DNA of 64,000 nt from Halorientalis regularis. GTDB lineage: Archaea; Halobacteriota; Halobacteria; Halobacteriales; Haloarculaceae. The position numbers and the translations under genes were made by a program. Shown here piece after piece: positions 18,150-26,528 of the stretch (its first letter is position 1; every line of letters begins with the position of its first letter). Below the pieces are notes generated by a model. The model had not been told where the DNA came from. It saw only the letters and a list, made by a program, of their open reading frames with translations, and made no database searches. The stretch covers positions 17,254 to 81,253 of the forward strand of contig NZ_JALJCL010000017.1 in assembly GCF_023698535.1 (NCBI RefSeq). Direction: 5' to 3'.

Positions 18150-20147
18150 TCAGAGCGTCACCACGTCGAGGATGTGGACGATGTTGCCGTCCCCTAGCAC
18201 CGCCGTCCCCGAGAGGCCCGGCGTCCCGCTGAGGATCCCCTCCAGGGGTTTGACGACGACTTCCTCCTGCTGGGTGACGGCGTCACACTTCAGCGCGACC
18301 TGGCGTTCGGACTCGCGAATCCGGACGAGCATGCCGTCGCCGTTTGTCTTTGCGTCGGGCACGTCGAACGCCTCGGCGATGTCGACGATGGGGTAGATGT
18401 CGTCGTTGTGTTCGATGACTTCCTCGCCGTTGATGATTTTCGTCCCGTTCATCTGGCTGATCTCGTCGATGTTCTTGATCGGGACGCCGTACTGCTCGTC
18501 GCCGACCTGGACGAACAGGACCTTGACGATGGCCATCGTCACGGGCAGGCGCAGCGAGACGGTGGTCCCTTCGCCGGGTTCGGAATCGACGCTCACCGAT
18601 CCGTCGAGTTGCGTGACGGTGTCGTGGACCACGTCCATCCCGACGCCGCGGCCGCTGGTGTCGGTCACCTCGTCTTTGGTGGAGAGGCCGGGGTGGAAGG
18701 CTAGGTCGTAGATCTCACCTTCCTCCATCCGGTCGAGTTCCTCCTCGGTGCGGACGCCGTGTTCCAGCGCCTGCTCGCGGATGTCCGCCACGTCCAGCCC
18801 TGCGCCGTCGTCCTCGACCTCGATGATGACGTGGTCGCGCTCCCGCGTGGCGCGCAACTCCACGGTCCCCTCGCGGGGCTTGCCCTTCCGTTCGCGCTCC
18901 TCCGGAGGTTCGATCCCGTGGTCCACGGCGTTCCGGAGGATGTGCATCAGCGGGTCCGAGATCTCGGTGAGGATCGTCCGGTCGAGTTCGATGTCTTCGC
19001 CCTCGATCCGGAAGTCGACCTCCTTGTCGAGTTCACGCGCCAGGTCCCGCACGAGTCGCGGGAACTTGCCTACGACTTTCTTCAGCGGGATCAGGCGCAT
19101 GTCCATCACCGTGTTCTGGAGGTTGGCGCTGATCTTGTCCAGCTCGTTGAGGTTCTCCCCGGCAGCGTCCATGTCGCCGTCGGCGACGGCCCGGCGGAGC
19201 TTGATCCGGCTGGTCACGAGCTGTTCGACCTGGCCGTGGAGTTCGTCCAGCCGGTCCACGTCCACGCGGACGGACTTGATCTCGTCGACCGACGAGTCCG
19301 TCGACGCCGCCGTCTCACCGCTATCGCTGCCGTCCTCGCCATCGTCGGCGAACTGGTCGACGTGCTCGACGGCGAAGGCGTCGATCTTGGAGACGCTGCT
19401 GAGACTCCCGCGGAGGACGTCGGTGTCCGGGGCGTCGACCAGCAGGTCGAACCCGCCCTCGTACTCGCCGTCCTCGATCTTCGCCCGGGCGGGTTCGGCG
19501 GCCAGCAATCCGAAGGTGTCGGCGACCGCCTCGACGGCGAGCATCCCGTCGACGCCGAGCATGTTGCTGTCGCCGATCTCGACGCGGACGTGGTAGGCCT
19601 CGTCGGCGTCGACGCTCGCGTCCGCGAACACCGAGGTGTCGACCGTCACGTCAGTCTCGCCATCGTCCGCGCCGTCGTCGGCGTCGTCGCCCTCGCTCTC
19701 GGCGGTGTCGTCACTGGCTTCCTCGGCGGCGTCGCTGCCCGCGTCGCCCCCGTCGTCGGCGGCGTCGGGGCCGTCTTCGAGGACGCCCCGGATCTCGGCG
19801 ACCATTTCGTCGGTGTCGGTCGTGGACTCGCCGTGTTCTTCGATCTCGCTGACGATGACCTCGATCTGGTCGACGCCCGCGAAGATCATGTCCATCACCT
19901 CGGGGGTGACCTCCATGTTGCCCTCTCGCATCTCGTCGAGGAGGTCCTCGATGGCGTGGGCGAGATCGCTGGCGTCCTCGAAGCCCATCGCGCCGAAGTT
20001 GCCCTTCAGCGTGTGGGCCGTCCGGAAGATCGACTCCATCGCCTGCTCGTCCTCCGGGTCTGACTCCAGGGCGAGCAGGGAGTTGTTCAGTTCGGTGATC
20101 GCTTCCTCGCTTTCGCGGATGAACGCGTCGAGATACTGGTCGTCCAT
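18150..20147 (-). CDS. cheA: Chemotaxis histidine kinase CheA
   Basis: A 665-residue receptor-coupled kinase. The HPt domain has the phosphorylated His45 in FRTAHTLKGNFGAMGF. An Asp-rich linker (130-170) leads to the P2-like CheY/CheB-docking part (170-260). The dimerisation helices begin near 290. The ATPase follows with LMHILRNAVDHGIEPPEE, DDGAGLD and GRGVGMDVV, and a CheW-like P5 domain (MAIVKVLFVQVGDEQYGVP) ends the protein. It phosphorylates CheY and CheB. It starts 3 nt after cheB. Confidence 0.96.
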   Translation of the reverse strand: MDDQYLDAFIRESEEAITELNNSLLALESDPEDEQAMESIFRTAHTLKGNFGAMGFEDASDLAHAIEDLLDEMREGNMEVTPEVMDMIFAGVDQIEVIVSEIEEHGESTTDTDEMVAEIRGVLEDGPDAADDGGDAGSDAAEEASDDTAESEGDDADDGADDGETDVTVDTSVFADASVDADEAYHVRVEIGDSNMLGVDGMLAVEAVADTFGLLAAEPARAKIEDGEYEGGFDLLVDAPDTDVLRGSLSSVSKIDAFAVEHVDQFADDGEDGSDSGETAASTDSSVDEIKSVRVDVDRLDELHGQVEQLVTSRIKLRRAVADGDMDAAGENLNELDKISANLQNTVMDMRLIPLKKVVGKFPRLVRDLARELDKEVDFRIEGEDIELDRTILTEISDPLMHILRNAVDHGIEPPEERERKGKPREGTVELRATRERDHVIIEVEDDGAGLDVADIREQALEHGVRTEEELDRMEEGEIYDLAFHPGLSTKDEVTDTSGRGVGMDVVHDTVTQLDGSVSVDSEPGEGTTVSLRLPVTMAIVKVLFVQVGDEQYGVPIKNIDEISQMNGTKIINGEEVIEHNDDIYPIVDIAEAFDVPDAKTNGDGMLVRIRESERQVALKCDAVTQQEEVVVKPLEGILSGTPGLSGTAVLGDGNIVHILDVVTL

Positions 20148-20150
20148 AGT

Positions 20151-21269
20151 TTAGGCCTCCGTAAGCGCGTCGAGTACGGCGTCGGTGATCGACTCCAGTG
20201 CGAGCTCGTCGTCGACGACGCCGGTCTCGACGGCTCGTTTCGGCATGCCGTACACTGCCGAACTCGCCTCGTTCTGGGCGATCACGCGACCGCCCGCTCG
20301 CGCGACGGCGCGGACGCCGTCGGCACCGTCGGTCCCCATCCCGGTCAGGATGACCGCGACCATCGGGTCCGTGATACAGTCGGCGGCGGTCCGCATCGTC
20401 ACGTCGACGGCTGGCCGAACACTGTTCTCCGGCGGCGCCTCCGTGAGTGCCACGCGGAGTCGCCCGCGTGCGTAGTTCGAAACCTCCATGTGCTTGCCGC
20501 CGGCGGCGACCAGCGCCTCGCCGCCGCCGATACGTGCGCCGTCGGTCGCCTCGGCCACGTCGTAGTCGCTGCGACTGTCGAGGCGCTCGGCGAAGCGGCC
20601 AGTGAAGCCGTCGGGCATGTGCTGCACGATCAGCACGCGCAGGTCCGCCGCCGGCGGCAACTCGGCCATGATCCGCTCGACGACCGTCGGGCCACCCGTC
20701 GACGACCCGAGCAACAGCGTCGGGTTGTCCACGTAGGCGGCCGGTTCCGCGACGGTACCGGTGTCGGCCCCAGCGGCCGGGCCCGTCGCCGAGGCTTCGG
20801 CGGCCTCGATGGCCTCCGTGTAGGCCTCCTGGGGCGTGGTCGCGTCGGTACCCGGACCGACGCGAACGTCGACTTCCGCGACCGACTGCACCATCTCGAC
20901 CAGCTGGTCTTCCAGCCGGGACATCTCCATCGAGACCTCCCCGCCGGGTTTGGTGAAGAAGTCGACTGCGCCCTTCTCCAGGGCCTCGAAGGTCACGTCT
21001 GCGTTCTCGTCGGTGTGGGCCGACAGCATGAGGACGGGCGTGGGCGTAGTGGCCATGATCTCCTCGACGGCCTCGATACCGTTCATCTCGGGCATCTCCA
21101 CGTCCATCGTCACCACGTCGGGCTCGTGCTCGCGGACGGCGCTGACGGCCTCGCGACCGTTCCGTGCCTCCGCGACGACCTCGACGCCGCTCTCCTCGAG
21201 CATATCGGAGATGACACTCCGCATGAAGTGGGAATCGTCGGTGACGACGGCCCGGGTCGCCCGTGCCAT
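20151..21269 (-). CDS. cheB: Protein-glutamate methylesterase CheB
   Basis: A 372-residue response regulator-methylesterase. The receiver domain carries acidic residues D11/D12, phospho-acceptor D56 in VTMDVEMPEMNG and the conserved lysine in DFFTKPGG. After a linker the esterase domain shows LLLGSSTGGPTVV (catalytic Ser), IVQHMPDGFTGRFAERL (His) and VILTGMGTDGADG (Asp). It removes methyl groups from, or deamidates, transducers. It is first in the leftward cheB-cheA-cheR operon. About 140 bp upstream is a TATA-like element, implying a 5-prime leader. Confidence 0.95.
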   Translation of the reverse strand: MARATRAVVTDDSHFMRSVISDMLEESGVEVVAEARNGREAVSAVREHEPDVVTMDVEMPEMNGIEAVEEIMATTPTPVLMLSAHTDENADVTFEALEKGAVDFFTKPGGEVSMEMSRLEDQLVEMVQSVAEVDVRVGPGTDATTPQEAYTEAIEAAEASATGPAAGADTGTVAEPAAYVDNPTLLLGSSTGGPTVVERIMAELPPAADLRVLIVQHMPDGFTGRFAERLDSRSDYDVAEATDGARIGGGEALVAAGGKHMEVSNYARGRLRVALTEAPPENSVRPAVDVTMRTAADCITDPMVAVILTGMGTDGADGVRAVARAGGRVIAQNEASSAVYGMPKRAVETGVVDDELALESITDAVLDALTEA

Positions 21270-21410
21270 TCAGCTCCCTCCGTGGGAACCGGCCGGCCGG
21301 TCGCGACGGGGGGACGCGTCGCCGACGGTCGCCGTTGCGTGTGCGAGACGGTCCGTCCGCGTCGGGCGTTTCGGCATCCGTGAGTTCTGTCCCGGTGGTA
21401 TCCGCGAGCA

Positions 21411-21467
21411 ACCAATAAAGACACCGCCCCCGTAATCAAATGTGATAGCCCAGGGGCCAATCTTAAG
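21411..21467. promoter_or_regulatory. Divergent promoters between cheB and cheW
   Basis: On the minus strand CTTTATTGGT (21411-21420) is a TATA candidate for cheBAR, giving a leader of about 110-120 nt before the ATG at 21269. On the plus strand TCTTAAG (21461-21467) is a TATA candidate for cheW at 21520. The 250-bp gap holds no convincing ORF. Confidence 0.4.
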
Positions 21468-21519
21468 TCCGGATCCACGTTCAGTTGGGAGTAGACCGAC
21501 TCCGACGGTCGAATCTACT

Positions 21520-21978
21520 ATGTCACAGGCGACACCGACGGACACCGCCGAGGCGACGGGGCAGGTACTGGAGTTCAAACTCGGGCCGGAGACGTACTGC
21601 GTCGACATCGACTACGTGACCGAGATCGTCGACGTGGGCGAGCTGACCGGCCTCCCGAACGCACCCGACTACGTGAAAGGTGTGATGGATCTGCGCGGGC
21701 GCACGACGGCCATCGTCGACCCGAAGACGATCTTCGACATCGACGGGGCCGACGCCGACGCCCAGCGGATCATCGTGTTCGACCCCGAGATCATCGCCGA
21801 CCGGAAGGCCGCCGGGTGGCTCGTCGACGAGGTCCACCAGGTCGTCAAGCTCGACCCCGACACCATCGAGGAAGCCCCCGAGAGCGGGCGCGAGGCGGTT
21901 CGGGGCGTCATCAACCACGAGGACGACGAGGAGGACGGGTTCGTCATCTGGGTCGATCCACAGGCCGTCCACAAGTAG
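21520..21978 (+). CDS. cheW: Chemotaxis adaptor CheW
   Basis: A 152-residue CheW that links transducers to CheA. It shows the typical double beta-barrel motifs: VLEFKLGPETYCVDIDYVTEI, LPNAPDYVKGVMDLRGRTTAIVDP and GWLVDEVHQVVKLD. The ATG at 21520 precedes a short flexible MSQATPTDTAEA tail. It is the first gene of the rightward motility block. Confidence 0.95.
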   Translation: MSQATPTDTAEATGQVLEFKLGPETYCVDIDYVTEIVDVGELTGLPNAPDYVKGVMDLRGRTTAIVDPKTIFDIDGADADAQRIIVFDPEIIADRKAAGWLVDEVHQVVKLDPDTIEEAPESGREAVRGVINHEDDEEDGFVIWVDPQAVHK

Positions 21979-22023
21979 ACCGGTCCGGCCCCGTTCCAGA
22001 TACAGCCCCGAGCCAACGTCTGG

Positions 22024-22083
22024 CCGCCGTTCACGACCAGTTAGAGAACAAGGTTTTTCTACCCTGACGGCGGACCCTTTTTT
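22024..22083 (+). terminator. Possible cheW terminator overlapping the promoter of the KaiC-like gene
   Basis: CCGCCGT (22024-22030) can pair with ACGGCGG (22067-22073), and this is followed by ACCC and six T residues (22078-22083). T-runs are the main archaeal terminator signal. The same T-run continues as TTTTTTAATT, which also has the right distance (about 30 nt) to act as TATA box for the ATG at 22116. Confidence 0.35.
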
Positions 22084-22115
22084 AATTCGCGGCGTGTACG
22101 CCTCTTCAAGGAAAC

Positions 22116-22841
22116 ATGATCGAGCTAACGAAGACGGGGATCGACGGACTCGACCAGATCCTCAACGGTGGGATCGTCAAGAACTCGACGACGCTGGTCA
22201 GCGGGAATCCGGGGGCCGGCAAGTCCATCCTGGGGCTGCAGTACATCTACAATGGCGTCGAGATGTTCGACGAGAAGGGGATCTATCTCTCCTTCGAGGA
22301 AAACGAGAAAGACATCCGCGAGGCCGCCGAGTCCATCGGCTTCGAGAACTGGGCCGACCACGTCGAGAACGGCGATATCAAAGTGTTCGACAAGCAGGTC
22401 CTGCTCCGGGAGAACGATTTCACCTCCTCGCTGGACCTGTTGCTCGACGACATCCAGGACGATGACTACCAGCGGATGGTGCTGGACTCGCTGACCATGT
22501 TCCAGCTCTTTTTCGAGAACGAACAGGAGAAACGGACCTACCTGCTGAAGTTCACCGACATCCTCCGGAAGAACGAACTGACGACGCTGATGACCAACGA
22601 ACAGGGCGCGGTGTTCCCCGACACGGATATCGGACTGGAGAACTACCTCACTGACGGGAACATCTACCTGATTCAGACGCCCACTGAATCGGGGGTCAAC
22701 CGCTACGTCTGGGTGGCCAAGATGCGCAAACAGAACATCGAGACCGACATCTTCCCGATGGAGATCGAACACGGCGGGATCACGGTCCACCAGAACGCCA
22801 GCGCGTTCTCGATGATGAGTGAAGACGAATCGCCGATCTGA
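22116..22841 (+). CDS. KaiC-like RecA-superfamily ATPase of the motility cluster
   Basis: A 241-residue single-domain KaiC/RadA-like ATPase. Walker A is GNPGAGKS at residues 30-37 and the Walker B strand is RMVLDSLTMF. The opening TGIDGLDQILNGGI is characteristic of KaiC-type proteins and of ArlH, to which it is distantly related. Its acidic C-terminal tail (MMSEDESPI) is short. Position between cheW and the archaellin suggests a regulatory role in archaellum assembly or switching. That is inference, since archaeal KaiC homologues of this size have no settled role. Confidence 0.8.
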   Translation: MIELTKTGIDGLDQILNGGIVKNSTTLVSGNPGAGKSILGLQYIYNGVEMFDEKGIYLSFEENEKDIREAAESIGFENWADHVENGDIKVFDKQVLLRENDFTSSLDLLLDDIQDDDYQRMVLDSLTMFQLFFENEQEKRTYLLKFTDILRKNELTTLMTNEQGAVFPDTDIGLENYLTDGNIYLIQTPTESGVNRYVWVAKMRKQNIETDIFPMEIEHGGITVHQNASAFSMMSEDESPI

Positions 22842-22969
22842 GTCGCTCTACCACTTGTTATTTGCTTCGATAACGGATGTAACCCACTACTGTCCGGTTA
22901 CGAGGATCTGAAATCGGCGGCGATACTCCAGATATCGGGCCGTTTCGATCGTTCGTTGGACCCGTCAAT

Positions 22970-23001
22970 TTTATACTTGGGTAAATTCATTATCTGATAA
23001 T
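22970..23001 (+). promoter_or_regulatory. Promoter and putative autoregulatory operator of the winged-helix gene
   Basis: TTTATAC (22970-22976) is a clear TATA box about 30 nt before the ATG at 23004. A perfect odd palindrome ATTATCTGATAAT covers 22989-23001, where RNA polymerase would start, two bases before the start codon. A dimeric regulator bound there would block its own gene. The half-site GATAATC recurs upstream of arlB and cheY. Confidence 0.5.
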
Positions 23002-23003
23002 CA

Positions 23004-23339
23004 ATGCCACCTGCTGAGATTCTACGAACGCTTGGAAACAAGTACAGTGCCGAGATCCTGGAGGCGACCGACGAGCCCCAGTCGGCACAGGGGTTGAGCG
23101 AGGAACTCGATATCCCCATCGCCACCTGTTACCGGCGGATCGACGAGTTGACCGAGCACGACCTGCTCGAACTCCACGACAACATCCTCTCGGACGACCG
23201 CCGACGGATCAAGGTCTACCGCCGGAACGTCGACGAGATTACCGTGGACTTTTCGGGAGAGCTGTCCGTGGCCGTCGAGGAACGGTCGGAAGTCACCAAC
23301 AAACTCGACGAGGCGTGGCGGACGCTCTCGGAGAGTTGA
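23004..23339 (+). CDS. Winged-helix (ArsR-like) transcriptional regulator
   Basis: A 111-residue DNA-binding protein. The helix-turn-helix lies in SAQGLSEELDIPIATCYRRIDELTEHDLL, followed by a beta-wing (DDRRRIKVYRRNVDEITVDF) and a C-terminal helix for dimerisation (SEVTNKLDEAWRTL). It sits between cheW/KaiC-like and the archaellin gene, so it is a candidate regulator of archaellum expression, comparable in position but not demonstrated in function to EarA of methanogens. It may be autoregulated through the palindrome at its start. Confidence 0.8.
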   Translation: MPPAEILRTLGNKYSAEILEATDEPQSAQGLSEELDIPIATCYRRIDELTEHDLLELHDNILSDDRRRIKVYRRNVDEITVDFSGELSVAVEERSEVTNKLDEAWRTLSES

Positions 23340-23488
23340 TTTCAGCATTCGATCCGCTGGGGGAACCGAGGGGCGCTGCAGTCGGGCGGTTTTTGCCCCC
23401 GCTGTAACGGGTAGTTATCAGCATAGATATTTTCAAGGGTGGATTTAAGGTATAGGTCCTCCCTCTATTGTCGTAGGGACAGATTGTG

Positions 23489-23767
23489 ATGACAGTAGAA
23501 ATCCTCTATGCCGCCTCCACCCTGGTCTTCGTCGTGGCCGGGTTGACGATGGTCGGCATGGCCATACGCGCGTACGTGCAAACGTCACGGCAGGCGATGT
23601 TGCATCTCTCGCTGGGCTTCTCGCTGGCCGTTGCCGGTGCCGCCGCGACGATGATCAGTGCGTTCATCAACGACTTCTCGGGGACCCGCTGGCTGTTGCT
23701 GGTCAACAGCGGCCTGACGACGTTCGGGTACCTGTTTGTGATGTACAGCCTCGTCACCTACGAGTGA
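23489..23767 (+). CDS. Small membrane protein (three segments), DUF7521-like
   Basis: A 92-residue protein with hydrophobic segments at about 5-25, 42-62 and 68-88 and few charged residues. I recall similar 90-residue proteins annotated as DUF7521 in haloarchaea, often beside HTH regulators, as here. Start is the ATG at 23489, with a GTG immediately before it. The preceding regulator may control or be controlled by it (membrane sensor plus regulator), which is inference from adjacency. Confidence 0.6.
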   Translation: MTVEILYAASTLVFVVAGLTMVGMAIRAYVQTSRQAMLHLSLGFSLAVAGAAATMISAFINDFSGTRWLLLVNSGLTTFGYLFVMYSLVTYE

Positions 23768-23844
23768 TCGCAGCTCCCGGCGCCCTCCAGCAGCCGAACC
23801 ACCAGACGGAGACGGTATTATCACCGATGAAATCGCAGTCCAAT

Positions 23845-23948
23845 CTCGATTATCATATCCAAATCCTCCAGACTGGCGTTACAAATCTCTATAATCGCCG
23901 GCTAATCGGTTGTTTTCAGACTCGATAATCGGCAGGTCAGGTTTATTA
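23845..23948 (+). promoter_or_regulatory. Archaellin gene promoter region with GATAATC motifs
   Basis: The 252-bp A+T-rich gap before the archaellin has a TATA candidate TTTATTAC (23942-23949). Upstream of it are GATTATCA (23848-23855) and CGATAATCGG (23923-23932), the same GATAATC half-site as in the palindrome before the winged-helix gene, plus a looser ATAATCG at 23891. The leader to the ATG at 24020 would be about 45-50 nt, long for a haloarchaeon. No gene is visible in the gap. Confidence 0.45.
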
Positions 23949-24019
23949 CCAAGAATTGATTCTGTCCGTGTAGAGTCCGGGTCGGCCGTGACGGTCGCTC
24001 GGGCACAGGTAACATAGCC

Positions 24020-24715
24020 ATGTTCGAGATATTCAAAGAAGACGAAGACCGAGGCCAGGTCGGTATCGGGACCCTCATCGTGTTCATCGCGATGGTGCTG
24101 GTCGCGGCGATCGCGGCGGGCGTCCTGATCAACACGGCCGGCTTCCTGCAGAGTCAGTCAGAAGAGACGGGCCAACAATCGAGTCAGCAGGTCACCAACC
24201 GTCTGGACATCGTCTCCAAGACCGGTGAGAAGACGGACGGTGCCGACGCGACGATTACCAACGACGATTACGGGACTGTCGACTCGAGAGACGAAGCGCT
24301 CGGGAAAGTGACGCTGATGGTGACGAAGGCACCCGGTGCATCGGACATCGACCTGCGGGACGTGACGATTCAGTGGGTCGACGATTCCGGGGTGTACAAC
24401 ATCGTCTCCGAGAAAGCAGCCAGGGATGGCGCAGGGAACAACGCCGGATACTTCGTCATCAACCCGGTCAAAGACGAGGACGGCTCCAGCACGATCGTCA
24501 ACAGTCCCGACGACCGGATGGAGCTGGTCATGACGCTGGGTGCGACAAGTAACATTGATCTCGGTGATACGGACGGTACGCCCACCACTGCGGTGGACCG
24601 TCTGGAAGAGGGTGACTCGGTCACGCTCAACGTCGCGACCGAAGACAGTTCGGCCTCGACAGTGCGGATCACCGTGCCCCAGTCGCTGAGCGGGCAGACG
24701 GCCGCCACGCTGTAA
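24020..24715 (+). CDS. arlB: Archaellin (archaellum filament protein)
   Basis: A 231-residue class III-type prepilin-like protein. A short charged leader [12 protein letters not shown] precedes [20 protein letters not shown]. Cleavage by the prepilin peptidase after the glycine leaves the hydrophobic assembly helix at the N-terminus. The rest is the exposed beta domain, acidic as usual. Only one archaellin gene is visible here, whereas many haloarchaea have two or more. I find no N-X-S/T glycosylation sequon in it, which is unusual for a haloarchaeal archaellin. It is transcribed alone or with the two downstream genes. Confidence 0.95.
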   Translation: MFEIFKEDEDRGQVGIGTLIVFIAMVLVAAIAAGVLINTAGFLQSQSEETGQQSSQQVTNRLDIVSKTGEKTDGADATITNDDYGTVDSRDEALGKVTLMVTKAPGASDIDLRDVTIQWVDDSGVYNIVSEKAARDGAGNNAGYFVINPVKDEDGSSTIVNSPDDRMELVMTLGATSNIDLGDTDGTPTTAVDRLEEGDSVTLNVATEDSSASTVRITVPQSLSGQTAATL

Positions 24716-24725
24716 TCCGGTCACA

Positions 24726-24742
24726 CACTTTTCGTTTTCTTC
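24726..24742 (+). terminator. T-rich terminator after the archaellin gene
   Basis: ACACTTTTCGTTTTCTT directly follows the stop codon. Two T4 runs without a strong hairpin are typical of archaeal transcription ends, and would favour a strong monocistronic archaellin mRNA. Confidence 0.4.
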
Positions 24743-24833
24743 ACGCCGGCCAGAGACATCTCGGTCCGTTCGCCACGGACGCCGTCTGACACCACCGACG
24801 GAATTATTGCCCTCGGTCACGGCAGATTATAGC

Positions 24834-25487
24834 ATGCCCCCGGGCCGAGACGAGGAGCCGACCGGCGGTGACCCCGAAGAGGGCCCCGTCCTCTCACCCG
24901 AGGAACTCGACATCGCCGAGGACGAACGGGTCAAGGAACTCGACGACGGCCGCTACGTCGTCTCGTCGGGCGACCCCATCGCCGACACCGGCTCCGAGCC
25001 GGCCGGCCAGATCGACGGGGAGACGGCCAGCGACCGGCCCGTGCCGCCGGAACCCGACACCGATCCCGAGCCGGCCGGCGCACCGTCGGCACCGACACCA
25101 CCCGAACCGGAGTCCGAACCCGATGCCGAACCGGAACTCACGGCCCGAACGGTTCACGAGTGGCTCACCGACGATATGGGTGCGGCGAACTCCCGGTACG
25201 GGTTCGACATCACCGCGGCGTTCGACGGTGAGGTCTCCCAGCAGCGGATGGTCTCGAACGACGTGGTCACCATCTTCGAGAGCCTCGTCATGTGGTACGC
25301 CCAGCAGATCGACCGAAACACGCCCGTCGAGGAGGTACTCGGCATCCTGCTGATGGAGGCGAACGTCCCGGTCCGGTATCCGCCCGACGCCATCGTTCGG
25401 ACGCTCGAATCGACGGATCTCTCGCCCGAAGACTCCATCGCCGATCTGCTCGAGGAGATCCGCGAAGACGAGGGGCTCCAACTGTGA
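24834..25487 (+). CDS. Uncharacterised acidic protein of the arl/che cluster (DUF7500-like)
   Basis: A 217-residue protein with an acidic, proline-rich disordered first half (DPEPAGAPSAPTPPEPESEP) and a folded helical second half from about residue 105 (TARTVHEWLTDDMGAANSRYGFDITAAFDGEVSQQRM onward, then IFESLVMWYAQQIDRN). No catalytic motif. I recall a DUF7500 label for such proteins in haloarchaeal motility clusters but am not certain. Its place between archaellin and cheY suggests a structural or adaptor role in the archaellum. Confidence 0.65.
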   Translation: MPPGRDEEPTGGDPEEGPVLSPEELDIAEDERVKELDDGRYVVSSGDPIADTGSEPAGQIDGETASDRPVPPEPDTDPEPAGAPSAPTPPEPESEPDAEPELTARTVHEWLTDDMGAANSRYGFDITAAFDGEVSQQRMVSNDVVTIFESLVMWYAQQIDRNTPVEEVLGILLMEANVPVRYPPDAIVRTLESTDLSPEDSIADLLEEIREDEGLQL

Positions 25488-25508
25488 CGCTCCCGACCCC
25501 GCCAACGC

Positions 25509-26018
25509 ATGGCTGACCGCTCGGTGCCGTCGGTCCGGCGACTCCAGCTCGGTACCGCCGCCGTCGTCCTCGTCGTCCTCGTCCTCTCGGGCCCGCTCGT
25601 CGGCGTCGTCGACCTCACGCCGGAGTCCCGCGGTGCGGCCGAGCTCGGGGATGGCACGGCCGAGGCGTCGGTCGTCGGCGACCCGACCGCCGACCTCGCG
25701 ATCACGCCCGGTCGGTTCGGGACCAACGTCTCCTATCTCCGGGTTCCCCCGGCGGTCGTCGACGTACGACAGGTCGAGGACCGGCCCCGATTGCTCTACA
25801 TCGTGCGGGTGCCGGCCCTGAACTTCGAACGCTCCGTGACGGAACCGCTCGACGAACGCGTCGACGGTCGCGTCACGCTCCGGATGGACGACCGCGCGTT
25901 CCGGCACGCGCGCATCCGCAACGAGAGCTACAACGCGACCGTCGTCGTCCGGGTCCAGAGCTTCGAGGTGAGTCGGACCGTCTACCGGCGAACGGCGACC
26001 GTGCCGGTCCGAGACTGA
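25509..26018 (+). CDS. Hypothetical protein with one N-terminal membrane anchor
   Basis: A 169-residue protein: a hydrophobic helix at about 12-35 (LGTAAVVLVVLVLSGPLVGVV) and an exported beta-rich domain with VSYLRVPPAVVDVRQVEDRPRLLYIVRVPALNFERSV. The C-terminus is Arg-rich and strand-like. It follows the previous gene by 21 nt and precedes cheY, so it probably belongs to the archaellum/chemotaxis block. It could be an S-layer-side or pseudoperiplasmic component, but no family is recognisable. Confidence 0.6.
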   Translation: MADRSVPSVRRLQLGTAAVVLVVLVLSGPLVGVVDLTPESRGAAELGDGTAEASVVGDPTADLAITPGRFGTNVSYLRVPPAVVDVRQVEDRPRLLYIVRVPALNFERSVTEPLDERVDGRVTLRMDDRAFRHARIRNESYNATVVVRVQSFEVSRTVYRRTATVPVRD

Positions 26019-26114
26019 CGCCGACGCCTGCAGACTTGATAACGTTTCGTCCCGCCCCAGATCCATTCCGGGCTCCGAACGTCCACGTCACGCGGCGTAG
26101 CCCGTATTCAAACA

Positions 26115-26140
26115 CGATAATCTGACGGAAGGGTTTATGC
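26115..26140 (+). promoter_or_regulatory. cheY promoter with upstream GATAATC
   Basis: GGTTTATGC (26132-26140) is a TATA candidate about 30 nt before the ATG at 26168. CGATAATCTG (26115-26124) lies just upstream, where a BRE-proximal regulator would bind. It repeats the half-site seen before the winged-helix and archaellin genes. Confidence 0.45.
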
Positions 26141-26167
26141 CGATATTCGCAGTACGAATCGGTAACA

Positions 26168-26527
26168 ATGTCAGAGGTACTGATCGCGGACGACTCGGAG
26201 TTCATGCGGAACCTGCTGCGGGAGATCCTGGAGGAAGACCACCGGATCGTCGGCGAGGTCGAGAACGGCGTCGAAGCAGTCGAAGTGTACAAAGAAGAGC
26301 GGCCGGATCTGGTCATGATGGACATCGTGATGCCCATCCGTGACGGGATCGAGGCGACCGACGAGATCAAGAACGGTGACCCGGAGGCGACGGTGATCAT
26401 GTGTACGAGCGTCGGCCAGGAAGAGAAGATGAAAGAGGCGGTCAAGGCCGGTGCGGACGGGTACATCACCAAGCCCTTCCAGAAGCCCAGCGTAATCGAG
26501 GCCATCGAGGACGCAGTCGGGGCGTAG
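26168..26527 (+). CDS. cheY: Chemotaxis response regulator CheY
   Basis: A 119-residue single receiver domain. Acidic residues D8/D9, phospho-acceptor D52 (MMDIVMP), T80 and K102 (ITKPFQKP) are all present. CheA phosphorylates it, and in archaea it reaches the archaellum motor through CheF and ArlCDE and not through a FliM-type switch. It is followed by cheC after 1 nt and begins a cheY-cheC-cheD operon. Confidence 0.96.
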   Translation: MSEVLIADDSEFMRNLLREILEEDHRIVGEVENGVEAVEVYKEERPDLVMMDIVMPIRDGIEATDEIKNGDPEATVIMCTSVGQEEKMKEAVKAGADGYITKPFQKPSVIEAIEDAVGA

Positions 26528-26528
26528 G

